From the NCBI GenBank assembly GCA_019828565.1, contig JAHDYR010000015.1:682001-746000 (forward strand): 64,000 bases of DNA, written 5' to 3'. Positions 19,591-29,700 of the stretch are shown piece by piece. The position numbers and the translations under genes were made by a program. The notes under the pieces were generated by a model. The model searched no databases and was not told where the DNA came from. It saw only the letters and a list, made by a program, of their open reading frames with translations. Source of the DNA: Carpediemonas membranifera. Lineage: Eukaryota; Fornicata. Positions within the stretch are counted from its first letter, which is position 1; the number at the start of each line of letters is the position of its first letter.

Positions 19591-22200
19591 TCAGTCCAGC
19601 TCCGACGCCACCAGCTGGGGCGGTACCTCCTCGTCCTCTGTGTCGCTCTCGACGAACGAGATGGCGACCTTCCTCGTCTGGGTCGCCGTGTCGGCCCGCT
19701 CCCGATCGTCCGGGCCGGAGTCGGGTCCCGCTGGGTCGGGGGTCAATGGCACCGCGGTGGGCTCCCCTACGGGCTCGGGATCAGAGCTCGTGGACTCCTC
19801 GACGGGGGCCTCCACCTCATCCTCGTTGGACACCGGGTCGACCATGTGGACAGCGACCTGGGAGATCACGGCCTCCAACGCCTCGGCAATGGCGTCGGCA
19901 ATGGCGTCGGCGGGGCTGTCGGGTTCCTCGGGCTCCTCTTCTGCCTGTGGTTCCTCCTCAGAGGTCTCGGGCTGGGTCTCATTAACACCCTCGTCGGCCG
20001 CCTCAGTTCTGGGTCCGTCGACCTCGGGATGGGTGTCCTCGGTGTCGGCTAGGGCACCTGGCTCCATGGCCTCGTCGTCGGACAGGGGAACGGCCTCAGG
20101 CTCTCCCTCCGACCGGGAATCGTCGGCTGGCTCGGCGTCGGCCTCGACCATGGCCTCCTCACCGACCTCGGGCACAGGATCTTCAATGCTAACATCGGTC
20201 TCGCCATCGGCCTCGTCCTCAATTACAGGCTCAGCCTCGTCAGCCTCTGGCTCTGGCTCCTCCTTTGGCTCCTCGACCTCGGCTGGGACCTCGGCCTCTG
20301 GCTCCTCCACGCCACTCTCCGGCTCTTGTTCAACCTGCTCTGTCTCGAGCTCAGTGTCGGCCAGAGGTGTGGGCTCCACGGCCTCATCCACCGCTTCGTT
20401 CGTCTCAGAGCCAACCTCAGCCTCCGCGGTCACCGAAGTGGTACCAGGGACTGCAACCGGCTCGTCGTCGCTCTCATCGCTCATGCCGTTGTCCCCCACT
20501 GCTAATTGCCCGAGCTCCTCGACATCCGAGTCGTAGTCGCCGCGCTCCATGGCCCGCTCGACCTCAAGACGGCGGCGGACAACTGCCAGGTCGACCCCAA
20601 ACGCCGCCAGGGCGTCCTCTGCATGGCACCACGCCTCGTTCGCCTGGGTCCGCTTGTCAACGAGGGCAGACGCGTTCTCCCCCGGCTCCCGCTCGAGGAT
20701 GTCACAGATGTTGTTGAGCTTGCCCGACATCCTCTCGGCGTTAACGACCAGCCTCGATGTGGCGGCCGTGACCCGGCTTACCTCGCCCTCTCGGGTCATG
20801 GCCTCGATCTGGAGCTGGGCGACGTCCGCGTTGAGCACGCCGACCCTCTTCTCCAGCTGGTCCGCGGCACTCGCCCTTTCCCTGGCCGCCGCAAGGTCAG
20901 CCTCGAGGCCCTTGGTCACGGCCCCCATCCGGTCGACCGTGGCCCGCAGTTCCCCAATGGCCCCATCGCCCTGAACGGACCGAGACAGGAGAGCCTCGTT
21001 CTCCGCCTCGAGCTCGGACACGCGGGCAGTGGCGGCGTCCAGCAGCGCCGTCTTGGCCTCGAGGTCCCGCTTGAGCACGGGGTTGGCCCGGGCCTGAACC
21101 TGAAGCTCCTGAACGGACGCCTGCAGCTCGGCGTACGCGTCCTCGAGCACGGCCTTCTCCTCCTTCAGCTGCTTAAGGTGCACCGCGAGTGTCTTCACGG
21201 CCGGCAGCTCCAACGGGTCCGTGGCCACCGGCCCCTTCGTCTTGCTCTTCGCGGGCTTGGCCTTGATCTTGCCCTTGGCCTTAGGGTCCTGGTCGCCCTC
21301 GGTCCCAGCCACGGGGATTCCCACGGCGTCGTACAGGGCTTCGGCTGCCGTGGCCCGCTGATGCTCCGCCTCGCGCAACTGCTGCCGCATTGCCTCCATC
21401 GCCGACTCGAACTCCGCAGCCTTGGAAGCAATGGCCGCCTCGGCCTCCGCCTTCGCCTGTGCCACCTCCTCCCTGGCGCTCCTGAGGCCCTCGACGACCT
21501 GGGTCCGCAGCGTCTCCTCGAACACGCCCCGGGACATCGCCTTGCTGACGTAGCTCGCAGCCACCACCTGGGTCTCTGTGGCCGTCAGCTGGGCCTCAAG
21601 TGCTGCCACAGTCGCGCTGAGTTGTTCGTTTTGGGCCTCTAGCGCGGCGATGGTCTCCGCGGACTCATTGGCCTTGTTTTCCACAACGGGGTCGGCCTCG
21701 ACTGCTGGCTCCTCAACGGGTTCCTCTACCGCCTCCTCTTCCCGTCGCTCCGCAGGGGAGGGGGGGGTTGCGGACGGCGGGCCGTCGGTGTCACCTTCAT
21801 CGTCGGACACGGGGATTGGCGCTGTTGGCTCGGCGGGTGGTGCGTCAGTAGCGGGCGCTGCTGGTTCCTCAACGAGTTCCACGGTGTTCTCAGCACGCAG
21901 CTCTTCGTTTGCTGGCTCTGTTGGCTCCGCTTCCCCCTCGGGAGACAGATGCTCGTCAGCATGGCGAGACTCGGGGTCAGCGATGGTGATACCAATATCC
22001 GCGCCATCAACAATGATGTCTTCGCCCGGAACCTGGCCAGGAAGTTCGTCAATCACCTCTTGTGCTGGAGAACCATCGATATTCTCCATTTGTGTGTTGG
22101 AGAGGTCCTCAGCAGGTACTTCAATGGTCCTTGAGGCCTTTTTCTTGCTAGATTGCTTATCCTTGCGCTTGTCTTTTGACTTCTTCTTGCCAAACGCCAT
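19591..22200 (-). CDS. Large acidic coiled-coil protein, unknown function
   Basis: 869 residues in three parts. The N terminus (1-32) is Lys-rich (GKKKSKDKRKDKQSSKKK), a possible nucleic-acid or membrane-phosphate contact or nuclear signal. Residues about 190-520 are Ala/Glu/Leu-rich heptad sequence (IAALEAQNEQLSATVAALEAQ and similar), a long coiled coil with a basic KAKGKIKAKPAKSKTKG interruption near 300. The rest (35-190 and 560-869) is Glu/Pro/Asp-rich low complexity (EEPEAEVPAEVEEPKEEPEPEADE). No catalytic motif or membrane segment. A cytoskeletal, scaffold or chromatin-associated role is possible, but I do not recognise it. ATG at 22200-22198. TGATAAAC lies about 9 nt after the stop. 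The start is about 300 bp from that of the divergent PRPP synthetase. Confidence 0.8.
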   Translation of the reverse strand: MAFGKKKSKDKRKDKQSSKKKASRTIEVPAEDLSNTQMENIDGSPAQEVIDELPGQVPGEDIIVDGADIGITIADPESRHADEHLSPEGEAEPTEPANEELRAENTVELVEEPAAPATDAPPAEPTAPIPVSDDEGDTDGPPSATPPSPAERREEEAVEEPVEEPAVEADPVVENKANESAETIAALEAQNEQLSATVAALEAQLTATETQVVAASYVSKAMSRGVFEETLRTQVVEGLRSAREEVAQAKAEAEAAIASKAAEFESAMEAMRQQLREAEHQRATAAEALYDAVGIPVAGTEGDQDPKAKGKIKAKPAKSKTKGPVATDPLELPAVKTLAVHLKQLKEEKAVLEDAYAELQASVQELQVQARANPVLKRDLEAKTALLDAATARVSELEAENEALLSRSVQGDGAIGELRATVDRMGAVTKGLEADLAAARERASAADQLEKRVGVLNADVAQLQIEAMTREGEVSRVTAATSRLVVNAERMSGKLNNICDILEREPGENASALVDKRTQANEAWCHAEDALAAFGVDLAVVRRRLEVERAMERGDYDSDVEELGQLAVGDNGMSDESDDEPVAVPGTTSVTAEAEVGSETNEAVDEAVEPTPLADTELETEQVEQEPESGVEEPEAEVPAEVEEPKEEPEPEADEAEPVIEDEADGETDVSIEDPVPEVGEEAMVEADAEPADDSRSEGEPEAVPLSDDEAMEPGALADTEDTHPEVDGPRTEAADEGVNETQPETSEEEPQAEEEPEEPDSPADAIADAIAEALEAVISQVAVHMVDPVSNEDEVEAPVEESTSSDPEPVGEPTAVPLTPDPAGPDSGPDDRERADTATQTRKVAISFVESDTEDEEVPPQLVASELD

Positions 22201-22499
22201 GCTTTTGCCTCGTCGTGTTTTCAGAAAAATCGACTCCGAAGCCAGTCAAACACAGCGCCCAGAGGAAAAAACGGCCCCAGGTGCCGCGAGAATGGGGTGT
22301 TACTGCAGCTGGAGTTGAGAGTTGACATCTGGCCTCATCCCGACCTTGCACATCTCCTGCCTGTCCGACAGCACCACTCCACCCCCACATGGACTCAGCC
22401 AGCCCTACTAGAACTATTAGTGACCTCCGCCTGCCCATCGGTGCTTACCGAGCAGTCGCTTGAGTCTCACCATAAGTGAACCGATGTGAGAGCGTTCAG

Positions 22500-23609
22500 A
22501 TGACGTATAACGTGTTCGTCGCCTCTGGAACAGCTAATGAGCCACTAGCGGATGCCATTGTCACAGAATTGAACAAGCTCCACTCCACATTGGACAGGGA
22601 CGCCGGTGTTGGCGCCGCTGACCTCCAGCTGCCCGAGGAAGACGTAGTCCGCAAGCTGAACATGTCTGTGACCCACTTTGCTGACGGAGAGATCCAGGTC
22701 AAGATCGCAGACTGCATCAGAGGTGCAGACGTCTTCGTTGTTCAGCCCATTTCTCCTCCCTCCGTGAACGACTTCCTCATGGAGCTCCTCATCATCACAG
22801 ACGCTCTCAAGCGTGCCTCTGTCGGCCGTGTGACTGCTGTCATCCCGTACTATGGCTACGCCCGCCAGGAGCGGAAGGCCCAGCCCCGGGCCCCCATCAC
22901 GGCAAAGCTGGTCGCCAACCTCATCCAGACAGCTGGCGTCGACCGCGTACTGGCCTGCGACCTACACGCTGCGCAGATCCAGGGCTTCTTCGACATCCCG
23001 CTGGACCATATCCAGGGCCTCTACTTCCATGTCGACTATCTTATGAAGGAGGGCATCGTCGGTTGCCCCAAGGACCTCATAGAGAACATTGCCATCGTCT
23101 CTCCCGACCTCGGCGGTGCTGAGCGCGCTGGCAGAGCCGCTCGCATGCTCCAAAACGCTGTAGGCGCCACCGACGAGCCCGACATCGTCCTCATCCACAA
23201 GCAGCGCCCCCGCCCCAACGAGGCCCGTGTGCTCTTCACCATCGGCGTCGAGCGGTGCAGGGACCGCCTCTGCATCATCATCGACGACATTGTCGACACC
23301 GGATGCTCCCTGGTGAACGCCGCGGGCCAGCTCCGGGCAAATGGCGCCAAGGACGTGATCTGCTGCATCACCCACGGCGTGCTCTCGAGAGACGCGATTC
23401 ACTGTATCCGCAGCTCTGAGCACATCTCCCGCCTGGTCATCACGGACACGATCCGTCAGGAGCTGCCTCCTCTCGGCGAGGGCGAGCGGGACAACATCAC
23501 CATCATCAGCACCGCGCCGTGGTTTGCGAGCAGCATCGTCTCTATCCACACAGAGACCAGTCTGGGCAGCGTGTTCATGAAGAATGACGCCTACATACGC
23601 CGTCTCTGA
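22500..23609 (+). CDS. PRPS: Ribose-phosphate pyrophosphokinase (PRPP synthetase)
   Basis: 369 residues; makes 5-phosphoribosyl-1-pyrophosphate from ribose-5-phosphate and ATP for purine, pyrimidine and NAD synthesis. Seen: N-terminal VFVASGTANEPLADAI, FADGEIQVKI, PYYGYARQERK (ATP contact region), the family signature DLHAAQIQGFFDIPLD (about residue 153), the flexible-loop segment IHKQRPRPNEAR (about 230) and the PRPP loop IIIDDIVDTGCSL (about 258). It is about 50 residues longer than the usual 315-320, with a short insert near residue 35 and a longer C terminus. ATG at 22500 is chosen because it sits just before the conserved start; the frame is open for 24 nt upstream without ATG. TGATAAAT spans the stop. 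Confidence 0.96.
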   Translation: MTYNVFVASGTANEPLADAIVTELNKLHSTLDRDAGVGAADLQLPEEDVVRKLNMSVTHFADGEIQVKIADCIRGADVFVVQPISPPSVNDFLMELLIITDALKRASVGRVTAVIPYYGYARQERKAQPRAPITAKLVANLIQTAGVDRVLACDLHAAQIQGFFDIPLDHIQGLYFHVDYLMKEGIVGCPKDLIENIAIVSPDLGGAERAGRAARMLQNAVGATDEPDIVLIHKQRPRPNEARVLFTIGVERCRDRLCIIIDDIVDTGCSLVNAAGQLRANGAKDVICCITHGVLSRDAIHCIRSSEHISRLVITDTIRQELPPLGEGERDNITIISTAPWFASSIVSIHTETSLGSVFMKNDAYIRRL

Positions 23610-23714
23610 TAAATTGCACGTAGGGTCTGGTAGTGTTGGACCAGTGTAGGCCCCGGCTGTGCGGTCTGGATAGGTCCTCGTGTGATTGGCCGACGATTCC
23701 ATCGAATCAAAGGA

Positions 23715-26700
23715 ATGACGAGAACAACTCGAATGCCCGCAATACAGGGCAGCCACGAGTTGCATGCCGTCAATTTACCACATATTTCACGCTTTTGCTT
23801 CCTTCTGGCGTGCCTGTTGCTCTGCGTTGCACCCGTTAGCTCGCATAGGCTTACCCACGTGCAAGCTGCCGACCACGATGATGTATACAACTCCTTCGGC
23901 TATAGTGTCTCAGCAGCTGACGACGTTATCGCTGTCGGCGCCCCCGAGGACAGCAGCATCGCCCCCAACGGCGGGTCGGTCTACCTATTCGCCCACGACG
24001 GGACCGAGTGGACCCAGGACAGCAAGCTGCTCCCCGAGTCCGCGTCTGTGGCCAGCTACGGCGCACACGTCGCTGTGAGCCGGGCCTATCTCTTCGTTGC
24101 GAGTGAGAAGAACATCTTCATCTACAACCGCACCACCAACCTCGAGTTGCTCGACTCGTTCGAAGCCGACGCCTCTGATAACGCCGTGACCTCCCTTACA
24201 CTGTCTGCTGTGGACGACACCCTCGTCTACTCCTGCGATGGCGGGGGGCTCCACGTCTTCACCCTCGCCGACTCCCACTGGGGCCTGGCACAGTCGCTGT
24301 CCATCCCCACCCTGGCAGATAACGGACTGATCGCTGTTAACGCTACCAGCCTGTGGGTGACCCTGTCGGACGCCACGGTGCACGAGTACACGGGCGTCGC
24401 CGGGGGCTGGAGCGATAACGGGCGCCCCCTGTCTATACCGGCCGCAGACGCCGGGCTGGACGGTGCAGTCACGTTTGGACACTCTGTGGCCTTCTGGGAG
24501 GGCCGCGTGCTCGTCTCTGCCCCCAACATCACGGTCGACTCGATGGCCAACGCTGGTGCAGTTTATGTCTTTGAATGGGACTCGGGGGCCGGGGCCTACG
24601 CTGCCGTCCAGACGCTCACCCATCCGACCCTGTCCGCGGCCAACTTCATGTTCGGCCAAGCCATCGCCGTCTCGGGCAACGTCCTCGCCGTGTCATGCTC
24701 TTATCGCCAGTCCGCAGTGTCGTTCCAACACAACAGCACGAGCGGGCTGTGGGAGTTCCTGGACGAGGCGGCCGACCCCGTGGCCCCGGTCTCCCGCAAG
24801 ACCTTCGGGCAGGCCGTAGCCGCGGGTGCCAGCGCCGTCGCTGTGGGCATGCCCGGCTACGAGTTCGGTACCGGCGCCGTGTTCCTGTTGGAGGGCGGCT
24901 GCTCCCCCGGCTACTTCTCCGACTGGGCCGACTGCACCGCCTGTCCCGAGGGCACCTTCACCGTGTCGGGGGTCAGCTGCGTCAACTCCTCGGTGGGGTT
25001 CACGTCGAGCACCAACAGGTCGTCTGAGGTGCCCTGCAACGACGGGTTCTTCAGTGACTCCGTTGGCACGGATTGCACTCCCGCGGACGCCGACCACTAC
25101 GTCCCCGCGGATGGGCTGCCCCACACAAGCCAAGACGCCTGTCCCGCCGGCACCCAGCAGCCCTTCGCCGGCCAGTCGGCCTGCTACGCCCCCATTACCC
25201 TGGCCTCCGTGGATGCCGCCGCCCTGACCGGTGTTGCAGCCCACTCGAACGTCACCCTCGCCCTCGCTGGCACCAAGGAGGGTCTCATCGCCGCAGCAAA
25301 CGGCACCGCGTTCGGACTTACACCCTCGGTCTCGGGCTATGACGTCGCCGCGGCCATGCCTCTGCCGGGTGTCGTGTCTGCCGCGACAGTCGGTGCGGAC
25401 GCATTCATCCTCAGCGTCGTCGGCACAGCTGTGGCCGTGACGAGGGTCGGCATTGACGGGCCCGTCTTCACCCCATCACCCCTCATCGCTGTCCAGACGC
25501 CAGCCGGGCCCACGCCGTCAATAGGGGCAGACACAGCCTCGCTAGCCCTGGGGCTGCCCTCTTTCAGTCAGAACGGGACCGTCATGTTGTTCGACTGGGA
25601 CGGCCAGCGCCTCTGGACCCACGATGCCAAGGCGGGTAGCGGGGTCGGTCGGGCTGTGGCTGTCTCGGGGTCCTTCGTCGCTGCTGTGGGGGCCGACGCC
25701 ACTGTTACCGAGGTGACCCTCCTCGTCCTCAACACCACGGACGCCGCCGTCGACCACAGCGCGGTCATGACCTACACCGCCACGAACACGGCCTCCGTGT
25801 CCCCTGTCCTGGTTGCCGCGGACGATAGCTTCGTTCTTGGACTGTACACCACCGTCTCCCTGCTGCAGCGGGACACCAGCACGATGACCTGGGCCATGGC
25901 CGCCAACACCACACTCCCCGGAGCCAGTCAGAACGTCCAGCAGGTCGCCTCGATCTCCTATAACGCTCCCCACGCCGTCGTCGGCTGCCCCTCTTGTACT
26001 GAGGGCGAGGTCACCGGCGTCGCCTACACCATGGCTGTCGCCGGGTCGACTCTCGAGCTGGGTGCGGCCGTCACTGCCGCGCCGGGCCCGCTGGGGTCTT
26101 CCGTGCTGCTAACGCCCGACGCCATGTTCGTCGGGGCGCCCCACACTGGCACTGCGGGCACGCTGTACTATCGCGCCATGCAGTGCGACGCCGGGTCCCG
26201 CCCCTCGTCTGCGGTCGGCTGTGCGGCGTGCGACACCGGATCTTACAGCGCTGGGGGCGACGATACGGCCTGCCACATGGCCGCGGCCGGGTACTACGTC
26301 GCTGACTCCGACAAGACCAAGCAGGTGGTGTGCGACAACGGCCACTACCAGCCGAGCACCGGCCAGAGCTCTTGTGTGACGGCGTCAATCGACCACTACG
26401 TCCCCGCGGACGGACGGCCCCACGCTGTCCAAGACGCCTGTCCCGCCGGCACCCAGCAGCTGGCAATGGGCCAGGCTGCCTGTGTCGCTATGGCCAACTA
26501 CACTTACCTTGCCGCGGACGCCCGCTGCGACTACGCCTCATCGACGTCCTGCACTAACATGCGGTTCGGGCAGGCCCTCGCCACCGTGAACAACACCCTC
26601 CTCGTCGGAGCCCCGTACGGCCGGCCCGAGGATGCGTACGAACCATCCGGCGCCAACTTCGTCGAAGCATGGGCCCTCGAGGATGGAGCGTGGGTTGTTA

Positions 26701-29700
26701 GGCAGACCTTGCAGCCGGTCGTCTCCGCCTACTTCGGGTTCGGCCTGGCCGTTAGCGGCGACACCCTTGCTGTGGCGGCCCCAATGTTCAACGAAGGCAC
26801 TGGCGCCGTCTTTATGTACGCCTACAACGCCACGCTGGCCGAGTACGCCAACACCGACGTCATCCAGGGCATCAAGTCGGGTGATTCCTTTGGGTACAGC
26901 CTGGCCTTCGCCGGGGACAGCGGCGTGCTCGTTGTCGGTGCGCCCAACGCCGTGGTGGCCGGCCAGCCCTGTGTCGGCGCCGTCTTCACTGTGACCGGGG
27001 ACGGCGGCCTCTGGGCGATTCAGACGAAGATCGAGTACCCCGGGATAGTGGGCGACGACGAGCACTACTTCGGCCAGGACATAGTGGCCGCGGGGGCGAG
27101 CTTCATGCTGGTCACCTCGGCCGAGACCCTCTTTATGTACAACGTCAGCGGCCTCACCGACACGCCTGTGGTCGTTGCCACCCTTCCGATCGACAACACG
27201 GGCAACACCATCGCGGTGGCAGGCACTGACACGGCCCTTGTCACTGCCTTCCCGTACGAGGACTCCTACACAGGCGTCGTCGCCGTGTTCGGGGTGGAGT
27301 TCGACACCGACAGTCACGCCATCGCCCTCACTGAGCAGTACACCATCGAGGGGCCCGCCAAATACTCCCACTTCGGGTCCAGCGTCGCCCTGCTCGGGGA
27401 CCTCCTGCTCGTAGGCTCCGTGGGGGTCGGGCAGTCGCACCTCTACCGCCTCAACTCCACAGCCGGCTCCGCGGACCTGTTGCAGGTCTATAACGTGTCT
27501 GACCCCGGCGCCAGCGTCGTATCGGTCGCCCTTGACGACGGCTTCTTCGCTGCTGGCATCATTGATGGTCCCGAGGACCCCAACGGTCTCGGTCAGGTCG
27601 TCGTCGCCACTGGTTGCCCGGCTGGAACCCAGCCCGACGGTGACTTCTCGACCTGCACCGCGTGCCCCGCTGGTACGTTCTCCCTCGCCGGATTCCTGCA
27701 GTGCGTGTCGGCCAATGAGGGCTACCGCGTCGACAACGGCGACAGGACGCGCCAGGTCCCCTGCAACAACGGGCAGTACCAGCCTGAAGCGGGCCAGACC
27801 GAGTGCATTGCCGCGGACCCCGGCTTCTTCGTCCCGGCAGATGGCGGCCCCCACACCGTCCAGACCATCTGCCCCGCCGGGTCCACCCAGCCCGCCCCCG
27901 GTCAGCCCGCCTGTCTCACTTCCACACCCGGCTGGACGGCACTGAGCACCCTCCCCGAAGCCCCTGGGCTGGGTGCCGTCGTCTGCACCGACGGGGACGT
28001 CTCCGTCGTGCTCGACACCAGCGGCGTGGTCTACGTCATGACCCACACCGCGGTGCTCGGTTGGGTCTACTCTGAGAAGCTGCAATCCACGGGTGCCGAC
28101 GCGGTGCTCGGTGCGGGTCTCCTGGCTCTGGTGACGCCGTCGTCAGTGGCCGTCTTCAACACGACCGACCTTGCTCTGCTGACCACCTTCAGCACGACCC
28201 AGCCGACCACGTTGAACGCTGCGGTGGCCATTGATGCGGAGGCCGGTCTCCTGGCCGTCTCCTTCCCTAGTGAGGCCAACGTCACCGTCGTCGACACGTC
28301 CTGGGCGGTCGTCGCGACCCTCGTCCCCCCGGCCCGTGCGGACGTCACAGAGTACACCCAGTACGGCACGGCCCTCGCCATGGCGCATGGGACCGTCGTC
28401 GTCATCTCTGAGGTCGCCGCGGACGCCGGTAACGTTGCCGTAGACGTCATGGTGGTGGAGACGGCCGCCTTTGACCCCGCGCAGAGCACGATCATCGCCC
28501 ACACGGCCTCAGTGACCACAGTAGCGACGGATGGGGCGACCCTCGTCATCCCGTCGTCGACAGCGACCGACGTGGCCGTGCTCTGCTATCACACCAGCGG
28601 CTGGGCGTGCGACGGCGCCATCACCCTCGCCGACCTCGGCCTGGACAGCCCGGTTGCCCCCCACGCGGTCGGGGTCCGCGGGTCTGTCGCCGTCCTGACC
28701 CTGCCCAGCGCCATGTACGTCCTCGAGGGGGCAGCCTCCTCCGACATCACAGTCGTCGCGACACTCCCCGAACCCCCTTCCTCTGCAGCCCTCAGCGACA
28801 GCACGCTCCTCCTCGGCCTGGCCAACTCCACTGTGCTGGCCTTCACCGCGGGATGTGCTGCTGGATCCGCCCCCGAGTCCGGCATCTTCTGTGCGGCCTG
28901 TCCGCCCGGCACCTACGCCCCCGCTGGCTCCTTCCACTGCTACCCCGCGGATCCCGGTTACTACGCCCCCGAGGACCAGGACGCCCAGCTTCCCTGCCAC
29001 GACGGCCAGTACCAGCCGGATGCTGGCCAGGTCGCTTGTCTCGACAGTCCGGTCGGTACGTACGTCCCCGCTGACGGCCAGCCGCATACAGAGTTCACCA
29101 TATGCGCCGAGGGCACCTTCGCCCGTCTGACGGGGCAGTATGCGTGCTTCGAGGACCGCACGTACGTCAAGCTGACGTCCCCCACCCCTGGTACCGGCCA
29201 CACCTTCGGGTACGCCGGGGCAGCCACTGACAACTTCGTGCTGACAGCCGACATCGGGGCAGAGAAGGCCTTCGTGTACACGTGGGACAGCGCTGGGGAT
29301 GAGCTCCAGCTGTCCGACACGATCGACCAGATCACTGTGCCGGCAGTCCTTGTGGCCGGTCCGTGGCTGTTCCTGTCGGTGTACTCTGCTTCCTTCGACG
29401 AGGAGGGGGCTAGGGGTGTCGGCGAGGTCCGCGTGTACAGCCTGACCGACGGCATGCCCGACTGGACCACCTACACCGCCATCACCAACACGACGGACCA
29501 GCATACCGCGTTCACGGGGTTCGGGGCCGCCACAGCCTTCGATAACGGCACGCTGGCCGTCGGATGTCCCAACTGCACCAGCGATAACGGCGCCGTCCTG
29601 CTCTACCGCTTCACCGATGGCGCCTGGGCGATGACGCACAACATCACTGCCCCCGACGAGCTCTACACCATGTACGAGTTCGGGAGCGAGGTACACTTGA

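Noticed and set aside
22476-22499. Upstream start of PRPP synthetase
   Set aside because: The frame is open, but the first in-frame ATG is at 22,500, directly before the conserved N terminus.
26538-28085. 515-codon open frame opposite the surface protein
   Set aside because: Composition artefact of a repetitive GC-rich gene; no recognisable motif.
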